Shown: positions 43,543 through 51,716 of the stretch, in pieces | Layout: each line of letters starts with the position of its first letter | How positions within the stretch are numbered: the first letter of the stretch is position 1 | Assembly: GCA_934555855.1 (NCBI GenBank) | Contig: CAKTFL010000001.1 | Coordinates: 17,072 to 81,071, forward strand | Length of the DNA stretch: 64,000 nt | Reading direction: 5' to 3' | From: an uncultured Sphingomonas sp. | GTDB lineage: Bacteria; Pseudomonadota; Alphaproteobacteria; Sphingomonadales; Sphingomonadaceae | Position numbers and translations under genes: made by a program | The notes under the pieces: model-generated | The model's database searches: none | The model's input: only the letters and a program-made list of their open reading frames with translations | Told to the model about the DNA's origin: nothing

Positions 43543-44877
43543 ATGGAAACATCGTTCGATCTGCTGCTCTGGCGCGGCGCGCTGGCCGATGCTGGACCCG
43601 TGCCGGCCGGCCGCGATCTGGCTGATTGGGCGGAGCGGCTGGCGGATGCGGGTGAAGATGCCGCATCGGCGCTGCTGTTCGACGTTGCCGCGCTTCACCA
43701 AGGCTTCTCTCCTCAGGCGATTGCGAGCCGTCAGGCGCCAGCCGGTATCCTGATCGATCGATCGTCAGCCTCAACCGGGGACTGTACCCTGCATCGCGCA
43801 CTGGCTGAGTTGCGCGATCTGGCGCGGCTTGTCGCCTCCAAGGGAAGGCCGAGGCTGGTCGATCCTCCACGCCCGGCTCCATCCGGTCATCCGGACAATC
43901 CCGCCGGTATCGGCAAGGGCGTTCCCGCGTCGGCAGTGATGGGCGACATCGCCGTTATGGCCCGCGACCTCCGCACGGCGCTGGAAAGCCCTCTGATCGA
44001 TGATGGGGCCGCTGACGGTAGGCTGGCCATGCTGCTGGAAAGCCTGGTGGAGGCGGGTCGCCGTTATCCCGCGCTCGATTACCGATCATTCGCCCAGGCG
44101 CCCCTGACATCACTGGGGCCAGCGGTCGCAGCGATCGGCCTGATCGACTTCGCCTTGTCTACGCGCGACCTGTGGAGCGCCCCGTTGGGATCCCCGGCGC
44201 TGTTCCACCATGTCGCCCGGCTGGATAGCAGGGGGCTTGGGCCGTATCTGGGCAATATCGGCCGGCTGGCGCGAAACAGTCGCGATGTGATCGACCTTGC
44301 CCGTATCGCGCGGGATGCCGCGATCGAGGCCGGAGACGACGAGGCGTCGCAAGGCGCATGGACCACGCTTCTGTCGCGCGGTTGTCGAGGTGAATTGCTT
44401 TACGAGGTAGTGGATGACCTGGGCGATCATGCCGTGCATGGTGCGCTGTCAGCGATCCTCGACCGCGTCACGTCGCGACCGGCTGCTGCAATCGATACCG
44501 ACATGGTGAAGCGCGTGCGCGATGCGGGCCTCGACAATGCCGATTACGTGCTGGCGGCGCGCGCGCAGCAGGTGATTGCGCGATTACATCCGGATAACAG
44601 GCTGGAAGGCGTGATCCTCGGTTCCATCGAGGCGAGCGGGGGCGAGTTCGGCCGCGCCGAAGCGATCTTTCGCCACTGGTTGGAGCGCGCGCCTGACGAT
44701 CAGGAGGTGCGCGCGCGGTTGCTGGCGGTGAGGGCGGATCGGTTCGACCGCTTCGCCATTCCGTATGGCTACGGCTCGCCGGCGGATCGGCGCGACACCC
44801 GGTTGCGCCGGCGCGGTGTGGCGCCCGACTATCCCCGCCGGCGCGGCGAGCGCGTCGCGGCAGTGGACGTCGGTTAG
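43543..44877 (+). CDS. Uncharacterised helical protein of the capsule locus
   Basis: About 444 residues from ATG 43543, which follows GGGAAGGAAACGG; the longer ORF to 43465 overlaps the GT9 gene. It has no signal peptide or membrane segment. The sequence is predicted mostly helical. Its last third carries one TPR-like pair (GEFGRAEAIFRHWLERAPDD), and the tail is Arg-rich and basic (RRDTRLRRRGVAPDYPRRRG). I do not recognise the middle (LGPAVAAIGLIDFALSTRDLW, NIGRLARNSRDVIDLARIARDA). It starts 40 bases after the TPR/GT9 gene, so a partner role in chain assembly is plausible. Function unknown. Confidence 0.7.
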   Translation: METSFDLLLWRGALADAGPVPAGRDLADWAERLADAGEDAASALLFDVAALHQGFSPQAIASRQAPAGILIDRSSASTGDCTLHRALAELRDLARLVASKGRPRLVDPPRPAPSGHPDNPAGIGKGVPASAVMGDIAVMARDLRTALESPLIDDGAADGRLAMLLESLVEAGRRYPALDYRSFAQAPLTSLGPAVAAIGLIDFALSTRDLWSAPLGSPALFHHVARLDSRGLGPYLGNIGRLARNSRDVIDLARIARDAAIEAGDDEASQGAWTTLLSRGCRGELLYEVVDDLGDHAVHGALSAILDRVTSRPAAAIDTDMVKRVRDAGLDNADYVLAARAQQVIARLHPDNRLEGVILGSIEASGGEFGRAEAIFRHWLERAPDDQEVRARLLAVRADRFDRFAIPYGYGSPADRRDTRLRRRGVAPDYPRRRGERVAAVDVG

Positions 44878-44886
44878 CTAAGGGCC

Positions 44887-46011
44887 TCAGGCCAGCCGGT
44901 CTGCCTCCGTGGCGGCGAGGAACAGGTGATAGAGCGAACTGGCCGGGACGTAGTCGACCAGCGGATCGCCGGTGGGCGAGATATGGTCGGTCCATCCCCC
45001 CGCGAACGGTCCGGCCAGGAAATGCGCCTCCAGCAGCGCCGCCATCCGCCTCGCCTGTCCGAACGCCTCCGCGTCGCCATCGCGGTGGCGGACGACGGCT
45101 GCCTTGATCGCCTCGGTGTGCGGCCATAGCCGGTGGGATGGCCTGACTACCTGCCCGCTCGCGTCCACCTCGTCATGGATCAGACCGCCTGGGGCATGGC
45201 CGTGCCTAGCGGCCGTGGCGTGCAGGATGGCGCGCCATTCGCCCTGATCCTGCCCGGAAAGGCGTGCGTGCCGGTCGAGCAGCCAGGCCCATTCGTAATG
45301 ATGCCCCGGCTCGAACACGTTCCCCATCGCCGGATCGGCATGGGGGCTCCAGTCGTGCGCGAAATGCTCCAGCAGCACGCCGCGATCGGCCTTGGCCATG
45401 TGCCTGTGGAACAGCGACACCAGCGTGTCGGCGCGCTCCAGCCAGCCCTGCCCCGGCACCGCTTCCTCCAGCGCCAGATAGGCTTCGAGCAGGTGCATTT
45501 GCGGGTTCTGCCGCTTGGCGGACCCGGCCGCGGGCAGCGCGTCGACCACTCCGCCATGGACGGGATCGACCATGTCGCGCTCGACAAAGGCGGTGATTCG
45601 CCCGGCAAGCGCCATCAGCGCCGGGTCGCCATTCAGGCGATGAAGGTGGGCGATCGCGAACAGCACAAAGGCATGGGTGTAGGAATCGCGCGTCGCCGAC
45701 ACCTGCCGGCCCGAAGCCGGGTCGATCGAGAAGGCGACGCTCGCCACCTCCGCGCCCTCTTCGCAGAAATCGCGGCGCAGCGATGCCATCGCCGTCTCTG
45801 CCAGCGCCGCGCCGGGTGCGTACCAGCCGAGTTCAGCCGCGTGTGCATAGACGTAGGTTTGTCGCGCCTGCACCATTGCGCGATGCGGCACGGCAAGCGG
45901 CCGACCCGACCGGTCGAGCCGCTCGACGAAGCGGCCATGGGCGGTATCGAACCCCTGCGTCGCCCAGACGGGCAGCGCCTGTTCCCGGTTCCAGTTCACG
46001 AAAGACTTCAC
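44887..46011 (-). CDS. AGE-family sugar epimerase/isomerase
   Basis: About 374 residues from GTG 46011 (GGGCAGG upstream); the longer ORF to 46200 overlaps gmhB. It shows the (alpha/alpha)6-barrel pattern of N-acylglucosamine 2-epimerase / mannose-6-phosphate isomerase-like proteins: VPHRAMVQARQTYVYAHAAELG, DSYTHAFVLFAIAHLHRLNGD, NPQMHLLEAYLALEEA, FEPGHHYEWAWLLDRHA and LWPHTEAIKAAVVRH, with the conserved His/Glu/Arg positions in these blocks. It interconverts hexoses or hexose derivatives, probably feeding GDP-mannose or heptose precursors. Convergent with the gene at 43543, with a 9-base gap. Confidence 0.85.
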   Translation of the reverse strand: MKSFVNWNREQALPVWATQGFDTAHGRFVERLDRSGRPLAVPHRAMVQARQTYVYAHAAELGWYAPGAALAETAMASLRRDFCEEGAEVASVAFSIDPASGRQVSATRDSYTHAFVLFAIAHLHRLNGDPALMALAGRITAFVERDMVDPVHGGVVDALPAAGSAKRQNPQMHLLEAYLALEEAVPGQGWLERADTLVSLFHRHMAKADRGVLLEHFAHDWSPHADPAMGNVFEPGHHYEWAWLLDRHARLSGQDQGEWRAILHATAARHGHAPGGLIHDEVDASGQVVRPSHRLWPHTEAIKAAVVRHRDGDAEAFGQARRMAALLEAHFLAGPFAGGWTDHISPTGDPLVDYVPASSLYHLFLAATEADRLA

Positions 46012-46042
46012 GTCGCCTGCCCTTTTCCGGCCCTGGGCGCTC

Positions 46043-46603
46043 CTACCCGGCCCGGCCGGTGACGTCATCATCCTGCACCGGCAGGCGCAGGCGTTGGAGC
46101 CAGCCGGCAACGGCCGCGTCGAGGTCGCAAGTGTCGCTGGCCAGGCGCTCGGCCGGAATGCCGGCGCAGCGGGCAGCCTCGACGTCGCTCGCCTTGTCAC
46201 CGAACAGGATCGCGCGGGTCCGGTCCACCGGCCATTCGGCCATGGCGGTAAGGATCATGCCGGGCCCGGGCTTGCGATCGGGATGATCGATCGCAAACCG
46301 GGCCACCGTGCCCCCCGGATGATAGGGCGCGACGTAGAAGGCATCTATCCACGCTCCCTCCTCGCCCAGCCGCTCCTGTATCGCGGCATGAAAGCGGTCC
46401 ACCGCAGCCAGGTCGAACATCCCGCGCGCGACGCCCGATTGGTTGGTGACGACGATCACCAGGCATCCTGCCCGGTTGAGCCGGGCGATCCCGCGCGCCG
46501 CGGTGGGCGTCAGCGCCAGTGCGTCGGGGCGATGCGGATAGCCGGTGTCGACGTTGATGATGCCGTCACGATCGAGAAAGGCGGTGGGCCGCGCGCGGCT
46601 CAT
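46043..46603 (-). CDS. gmhB: D-glycero-manno-heptose-1,7-bisphosphate phosphatase-like (HAD-IIIA)
   Basis: 186 residues from the ATG whose ATGA overlaps the previous stop; the longer ORF is out-of-frame shadow of the GT4. HAD motif I is FLDRDGIINVD (nucleophile Asp11, acid Asp13), then VIVVTNQSGVARGMF, DRKPGPGM and LFGDKASDVEAA. The zinc-binding Cys residues of canonical GmhB are absent: APYHP replaces CPHHP and HPDRKP replaces CDCRKP, so this is a Zn-free variant. With hldE it supplies ADP-heptose. A HisB-like phosphatase for another sugar is the alternative. Confidence 0.85.
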   Translation of the reverse strand: MSRARPTAFLDRDGIINVDTGYPHRPDALALTPTAARGIARLNRAGCLVIVVTNQSGVARGMFDLAAVDRFHAAIQERLGEEGAWIDAFYVAPYHPGGTVARFAIDHPDRKPGPGMILTAMAEWPVDRTRAILFGDKASDVEAARCAGIPAERLASDTCDLDAAVAGWLQRLRLPVQDDDVTGRAG

Positions 46604-47853
46604 CGCGCCATCGTTTCCGTGATGGCGTCGAGCACGGTCGACAGGTGCCGGTTCCAGGTCGGCGCGCGCCAGCCGGCGATGCGCGCCAGGTGCCCGGCGC
46701 GTGCGGGATCGTGCGGATCGGCCAACGCCAGGATTGCGCGGCGCCAGCCGGGACCGTCCAGCGGATCGAGGAAACAGGGCGCATCGCCCCCCGCCTCGCG
46801 CAGCGCCGGCAGGTCGCTGCACAGCACGGGCACGCCGAGCGCCAGCGCCTCGGGCACCGGCATCCCGAACCCTTCGGCAAAGGAGGGCAACAACAGCCCG
46901 CGCGCACCGGCGAGCAACGCCCGCATCTGCTGGTCGGGCAGGCCGCTATGTTCCTCGACCAGCCCGACCAGCGCGGGGCAGCGGTCGAGCATGTCGACGA
47001 TCTGCTCATTTTCCCAGCCCCTTCGCCCGACCAGCACCAGTCGGGGCACGGGCGGGGCACCCGCTGCGTGCTCCTCGGCCATCTGTCGCCACAGGTTGAG
47101 CAGCAGGAGGTGGTTCTTGCGTGGCTCGATCGTGCCGATGCATAGGAAATAGGGCTCTGCCGACGGGGAAGACGCCGGCTCGGGTGCGGGTGCCTCGTTC
47201 AGCCCCAGATGCGCGACGGCGACCGGCACGTCGCTCCGTCCCGCCCCGCGCAAATAGGGCCGGAACGCCGCTGCCGTGGCGTGGGAGTTGGCGATCACGA
47301 CATCTGCCATGCCCGCCACCGTTCGGATGCGCTTCAGGTGCAAGTCGCTGCCGCCCGGTCGCGCATATTCGGGGAACTCGATCGGGATCAGGTCGTGCAG
47401 CAGGCAGGCAAAGGCCGCGTGCTCCCGCGCCAGGATCGCGCGCACCAGCGCCGGGCGATGCAGGTGGTGGGGAGAGCTTTGCAGCAGGACCCGCGGACCT
47501 CGCGGGGGTGGCACCGGCGCCGGGCGAACCAGCATCAGCCGGTGCAGCAGCCCGGGCCAGCCCCCCGCCCCTTTCACCGGGCGCCCCGCGCCGGCCGTCC
47601 ACAGCCGCTCCACCTCGTCCAGGAACCGCTCCGCGCGGGGTGCCGGGATGCGTCCATAGATGCCGGTCGGGTGGACGGCCGCAAAGGAAAGCCGGTCGGG
47701 AATGCGCCGTTTCAACTCGCGCGCATAAGCAAGCTCGACCCGATCGACCCCGGTCGGCGTCGCGTGACGGATGCGGGAAACCAGGCGCGACAGATCGAGG
47801 ACCAACTCGACGTTGCAGCCGGGCATCCTGAGGTCGCCGGCTATGGTCTGCAT
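46600..47853 (-). CDS. Family 4 glycosyltransferase of the capsule locus
   Basis: About 417 residues with ATG 47853 chosen; GTG 47925 and ATG 47826 are alternatives. The N-terminus VELVLDLSRLVSRIRHA, then TPTGVDRVELAYARELKR, is a recurrent opening of capsular GT4 enzymes. The GT-B donor half has YFLCIGTIEPRKNHLLLLNLW, LVLVGRRGWENEQIVDML and LLLPSFAEGFGMPVPEALALGVPVLCSD. It overlaps gmhB by four bases (ATGA). Together with the AGE epimerase they form one minus-strand operon, so the transferred sugar may be a heptose or mannose. Confidence 0.9.
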   Translation of the reverse strand: MQTIAGDLRMPGCNVELVLDLSRLVSRIRHATPTGVDRVELAYARELKRRIPDRLSFAAVHPTGIYGRIPAPRAERFLDEVERLWTAGAGRPVKGAGGWPGLLHRLMLVRPAPVPPPRGPRVLLQSSPHHLHRPALVRAILAREHAAFACLLHDLIPIEFPEYARPGGSDLHLKRIRTVAGMADVVIANSHATAAAFRPYLRGAGRSDVPVAVAHLGLNEAPAPEPASSPSAEPYFLCIGTIEPRKNHLLLLNLWRQMAEEHAAGAPPVPRLVLVGRRGWENEQIVDMLDRCPALVGLVEEHSGLPDQQMRALLAGARGLLLPSFAEGFGMPVPEALALGVPVLCSDLPALREAGGDAPCFLDPLDGPGWRRAILALADPHDPARAGHLARIAGWRAPTWNRHLSTVLDAITETMAR

Positions 47854-47981
47854 GGCGCCCCGTTCCATGGACGCCGCGTCTGCCGCCCGGGCCGTTTTTT
47901 TGCAAATGAAAGCGCCGCGAGGCACACGGGGCTATCCATCCTGGTGGTGACCGCGCCGCCCCCCGGCGATAGGAAGGCCGG

Positions 47982-49016
47982 ATGACCACGCCGCCCACCG
48001 CCCAGGAACTCGACAAGCTGCGGCTGATGCTGTCGCTGCTGAACGAGCAATCCCAGCCCAATATCAATGCACTGACCGAGGCGGTGCGTAACATCCCGGT
48101 GGCGCATCTCAGCATCAAGACGTTCGGCTACGACCTCGCGCGCAGCCTGGTGGCGGCCCTGCCCGTCCGCCAGCATAGGGCCGCCCGCCATGTCGGGCTG
48201 ACCTGCCGAGCCTCGCTCCAGGCGGATCTGGAAAGCGACTGGGCCGCCTACTGGTGCGGCCAGCTCCACACGCCGGTCGTGTTCCACCGCAAGCTGTGGG
48301 AGCTCGCCTATGTGCTTCAGGCGATCCACGAGAACGGCCATCTGCGCGATGGGGCGCGCGGGCTCGGCTTCGGCTGCGGGGTGGAGCCTCTGCCCAGCTA
48401 CTTGGCCGCGCATGGCGTGTCGGTCACCATGACCGACCTGAAGCCCGCCGAGGCCGAGGCGGCCGGCTGGTCGGCGACCAACCAGCACGCCGCCAATGTG
48501 GCGATGGCGTTCCACCCTCACCTCGTGACGCGCGAGCGTTTCGACGAAAAGGTGGAGTTGCGCTATGTCGACATGAACGCGATCCCGCCGGAGCTCGCCG
48601 GCTACGACTTCTGCTGGTCGATTTGCGCGCTGGAGCATCTGGGCTCGATCGACCGCGGCCTCGCTTTCATCGAGAACACGCTGGCGACGCTGAAGCCGGG
48701 CGGACTGTCGGTGCATACCACGGAGTTCAACATCAACGCTGCCGGGCCGACGATCGACAACTGGCCCACCGTGCTGTTCCAGCGCCGCCATATCGAGGCA
48801 CTGGCGGAGCGGCTGCGCGTCGAGGGGCATGACGTCGCCCCGCTCGACTTCTCGCTGGGGGACGGTCCGCTCGATCGGTTCATCGACCTGCCCCCCTTCC
48901 ACCATGACCTGTCGCCCGAGCTGGCCGAGTGGCTGGGCTCGCCCCAGCACCTGAAGGTGGCGGTGGACGGCTTCGCGGCGACCTGCTTCGGCATGGTCGT
49001 GCGAAAGCGCGCCTGA
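47982..49016 (+). CDS. Class I SAM-dependent methyltransferase
   Basis: 344 residues; ATG with AGGAAGG upstream. A helical N-terminal part (to about 100) is followed by a methyltransferase core: GARGLGFGCGVEPLPSYLAAHG (motif I, GxGxG-like), VTMTDLKP (acidic residue after strand 2), DFCWSICALEHLGSID (motif for strand 4) and TLKPGGLSVHTTEFN. These are FkbM-unrelated, SAM-binding features. It ends 11 bases before TPR/GT9 copy 3, so it forms a methyltransferase-GT9 pair like that at 34510-37715. Probable O-methylation of the capsule glycan; acceptor unknown. Confidence 0.82.
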   Translation: MTTPPTAQELDKLRLMLSLLNEQSQPNINALTEAVRNIPVAHLSIKTFGYDLARSLVAALPVRQHRAARHVGLTCRASLQADLESDWAAYWCGQLHTPVVFHRKLWELAYVLQAIHENGHLRDGARGLGFGCGVEPLPSYLAAHGVSVTMTDLKPAEAEAAGWSATNQHAANVAMAFHPHLVTRERFDEKVELRYVDMNAIPPELAGYDFCWSICALEHLGSIDRGLAFIENTLATLKPGGLSVHTTEFNINAAGPTIDNWPTVLFQRRHIEALAERLRVEGHDVAPLDFSLGDGPLDRFIDLPPFHHDLSPELAEWLGSPQHLKVAVDGFAATCFGMVVRKRA

Positions 49017-49027
49017 CCCCGTCACCC

Positions 49028-50995
49028 ATGTCCCCGTTCCGACAGATCGCCAAGCTGGTGCGGCTGCGCTTCGGCCTGCCGCTCGTCCGCCGCGCCGATA
49101 GGGCGCGCGAGGCGGGCGAGTGGGTCGAGGCGGTGTTGGACTACCGCCGCGGGCTGGAATGGCTGCCGTGGCGCGAGGACCTGAAGGTTCAGATCGGTAA
49201 CTGCCTGAAGGAATTCGGCGATTATAGCGGGGCGATGCGGGCTTATGGCTCGGTAACGGGCGGGACCAGCCTGCCGGAGGCGCGCAAGCAGGCGGCGGAT
49301 GCTGGCCGTCGCGCGGGTACGATCCTGCTTCCCTTCGCCATCGGCGAGGCGCCCGACGCGATCGGGGGTGCGCGCACGCGGGAAAGCGTGCCGCCCCTGT
49401 CGGAAGCGCTGCTTCCCAACCGCATCCGCCTCGATGCGACGGAGCCGCGCGGCTGGCTGGGCGTGCTGGGCAAGGAGGGGCATGTCAGCAGCCGGCTGCG
49501 CGGCACCGGCTATGCGGCGATCAAGCTCGACCAGGTTGGCGCGATAGTGATCGAGCGCGACGGCGCGCAGGAGCCGCTGCTGGCGGGCGTCGTGGCGATC
49601 CGCGGTCGGGTTTCCGCGCTGGGGGCGCTGGAGGAGGTCGCCGTTGAGATCGGCCAGGGCGAGGCGGCCGCGACCGTTCGCGCGCCGCTTCATCCCGTGT
49701 CTGGCCGCCATCCGCTGAAGCTCCATGTCTTCAACATCTGGATCGACGCCGCCACCCTGCCGCGCGGTCGTCACTGGCTGAGCGTCGGCGTCGTCGCCGC
49801 GAAGATCGCCCCGGCCGGGCTGTTCGTGAACATCGGCGACCCTGCGGACGCCGGCACCCTTGCCAGCTCCAACAGCTTCCTGCTCGCCCCTCCCCATGCA
49901 CCCGGCGATCTGGACCGGGCGGTGACGGCGATGCCCGCGATCGTTCGGTCCGCCGCGCGCACCCTGTTCGACCGGCCGATCGCGTCGATTCTCGCCGTGC
50001 GGGTGGACCAGCTTGGCGACGTGTCCGCCTCGCTGCCGGCGCTGGCGAGGTTGCGCGCGCTGTTCCCCGACGCCCGGCTAACCGTGCTGGCCCAGCCGGG
50101 GACCCAGGCGGTTATCGAGGCGTGCGGCCTGGCGGATGAGGTGCTGCCGATCACGCTCGGTTATGATCCCGTCTCCGAGCGTCGCCGCCTGGACTTGGCG
50201 GAGGAGGATCGCGTCAGGGCGGTACTCGGGACCCGCCGGATCGATCTCGCCATCGACCTGTCGCCCGGCGACGAAAGCAGGCCGCTGCTGCTGCTGACGG
50301 GGGCGGCCTATCTGGTTGGTTTCAATCCCGATCGCTTCACCTTTCTCGACTTCGGCATTGCTGCCCGCTCGCGCGACAAGGTGAACCAGCTCGAAAAGCT
50401 GTCTCACGCCGCGGCCGTGTCCATGCTGGTAGAGGCGCTGGCGATCGCGGCCGCGCCGGCGCGGCCGGCCGTGCCGATCGCCTCCGCGCCCGACGCGGTG
50501 CGCGCGCTGGGGCTGGAACCGCAGGGTTATGTCGTGCTGCACCTCGGCGCGCGCCATGCGATCAATCGCTGGCCCACCGAGCGCTTCGTCGCCCTGTGCC
50601 GGCGCCTGCTGGCGGAAACGCCCTGGCAGGTGGCGGTGTTCGCCGACCGCGAGGTCGAGGCGCTGGCCGGCCTTTCCGGTGAACGGGTGCGGGTGTTCGG
50701 CCTGATCGAGCCTGCCCGGTTCGACACCATCCTGTCGGGCGCGCGGGCAATGGTCGGCAATGACTCGGGCCCCAAGCATCTTGCGGCCGTGCGCGGCGTG
50801 CCGACAGTCAGCGTCCATGTCGACCGGCTCAACTGGAACGAATGGGGCCAGGAAGGTGTGGGCGCGATCGTGTCGAAGCCGATGCCGTGCACCGGCTGCG
50901 GCCTGAACGACATCGCGATGTGCGGTCGCGAGGCGGTATGCGTCCAGGCGATCACCGTCGACGAGGTTTTCGCGGCGCTGTCCGACTATATCTGA
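49028..50995 (+). CDS. TPR-like / beta domain / family 9 glycosyltransferase fusion, copy 3
   Basis: 655 residues from ATG 49028; the longer ORF overlaps the methyltransferase gene. The N-terminal repeats are reduced (REAGEWVEAVLDYRRGLEWL, FGDYSGAMRAYGSV). The beta-rich module is at about 180-290 (AGVVAIRGRVSALGALEEVA, HVFNIWIDAATLPRGRHWLS). GT9 starts near 320 (LAVRVDQLGDVSASLPAL, HLGARHAINRWPTERF, VGNDSGPKHLAAVRGVPTVSVHVDRL). The Cys tail is CTGCGLNDIAMCGREAVC, one of the four Cys spacings differing from copies 1 and 2. It is more diverged than the other two. Confidence 0.87.
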   Translation: MSPFRQIAKLVRLRFGLPLVRRADRAREAGEWVEAVLDYRRGLEWLPWREDLKVQIGNCLKEFGDYSGAMRAYGSVTGGTSLPEARKQAADAGRRAGTILLPFAIGEAPDAIGGARTRESVPPLSEALLPNRIRLDATEPRGWLGVLGKEGHVSSRLRGTGYAAIKLDQVGAIVIERDGAQEPLLAGVVAIRGRVSALGALEEVAVEIGQGEAAATVRAPLHPVSGRHPLKLHVFNIWIDAATLPRGRHWLSVGVVAAKIAPAGLFVNIGDPADAGTLASSNSFLLAPPHAPGDLDRAVTAMPAIVRSAARTLFDRPIASILAVRVDQLGDVSASLPALARLRALFPDARLTVLAQPGTQAVIEACGLADEVLPITLGYDPVSERRRLDLAEEDRVRAVLGTRRIDLAIDLSPGDESRPLLLLTGAAYLVGFNPDRFTFLDFGIAARSRDKVNQLEKLSHAAAVSMLVEALAIAAAPARPAVPIASAPDAVRALGLEPQGYVVLHLGARHAINRWPTERFVALCRRLLAETPWQVAVFADREVEALAGLSGERVRVFGLIEPARFDTILSGARAMVGNDSGPKHLAAVRGVPTVSVHVDRLNWNEWGQEGVGAIVSKPMPCTGCGLNDIAMCGREAVCVQAITVDEVFAALSDYI

Positions 50996-51043
50996 TCCGG
51001 GGACATTGCTGGCAGTTCGCACAGGATTGACGTGGCGTGGTTG

Positions 51044-51064
51044 GGATATACATGATGTATATCC
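51044..51064 (+). promoter_or_regulatory. Palindromic operator upstream of vapBC
   Basis: A perfect 10-base inverted repeat, GGATATACAT-G-ATGTATATCC, 13 bases before the vapB start. A -35-like TTGACG lies at 51027-51032, so the palindrome covers the presumed -10/start region, as expected for autoregulation by a VapB-VapC complex. Between it and the ATG lies GAGG (51067-51070), the ribosome-binding site. Confidence 0.85.
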
Positions 51065-51077
51065 TTGAGGCCGGCTG

Positions 51078-51299
51078 ATGACTCGAACGACCGTGTTTCA
51101 GTCGAACCGTTCGCAGGCAGTACGCCTTCCCAAGGACGTCGCCTTCCCGGCAGATGTGCGTGAAGTGTCGATACGACGTGACGGCGCCAACCGCGTCATC
51201 GTTCCGGCCGATCGGGCATGGGACGATTTCTTCGCAGCTCCGGCGATTGATCTTGGCGATCGCGATCAGCCAGCCGGGCAGGAACGCGAGCCTTTCTGA
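51078..51299 (+). CDS. vapB: VapB-type antitoxin (AbrB/SpoVT fold)
   Basis: 73 residues. The N-terminal swapped-hairpin DNA-binding sequence TTVFQSNRSQAVRLPKDVAF is diagnostic for VapB/VagC antitoxins, followed by VREVSIRRDGANRVIVPADR. The acidic, Pro/Gln-rich tail would bind and block the toxin. ATG with GAGG seven bases upstream, and the TGATG overlap with vapC gives coupled translation. It should also bind the palindrome at 51044-51064 to repress the operon. Confidence 0.93.
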   Translation: MTRTTVFQSNRSQAVRLPKDVAFPADVREVSIRRDGANRVIVPADRAWDDFFAAPAIDLGDRDQPAGQEREPF

Positions 51300-51706
51300 T
51301 GCTCCGGTACATGCTCGACACCAATTTGTGCATCCGGGTGCTGCGTGATCGGCCGCAAGCGATCCGCGCCCGCTTCAACGACGAAGCGGACGGCCTGTGC
51401 ATTTCGACCATCGTCCTCACCGAGCTTCTGCATGGTGCCGCCAAATCGGCACGGCCGATCGAAAACCGAAACGAGGCGGAGCGATTTGCAGGCCGCCTCG
51501 CTGTGCTGCCGTTCGACGCCGACGCTGCCGCCCATGCCGGCGATATCCGCGCGACCCTGGAGCGCGGAGGGCGATCGATCGGCGGCTATGACGTCCTGAT
51601 TGCCGGCCATGCGCGGAGCCGCGGCCTGGTTATCGTTACAGGCAATCTTGGCGAGTTCGAGCGAGTGCAGGGACTGCGTTGCGAGAATTGGTTGCCGCCC
51701 AGCTAG
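51299..51706 (+). CDS. vapC: VapC-type PIN-domain RNase toxin
   Basis: 135 residues, usual VapC length. PIN acidic residues are Asp7 (YMLDTNLCI), Glu42 (VLTELLHGA), Asp98 (GGYDVLIAGHA) and Glu119 in the VTGNLGEFERV block. The enzyme cleaves specific tRNAs or rRNA when released from VapB. The gene starts inside the vapB stop. It stands between the glycosyltransferase part and the Kdo part of the capsule locus and ends 10 bases from the convergent kdsA gene. Confidence 0.94.
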   Translation: MLRYMLDTNLCIRVLRDRPQAIRARFNDEADGLCISTIVLTELLHGAAKSARPIENRNEAERFAGRLAVLPFDADAAAHAGDIRATLERGGRSIGGYDVLIAGHARSRGLVIVTGNLGEFERVQGLRCENWLPPS

Positions 51707-51716
51707 ACGGCAATCA

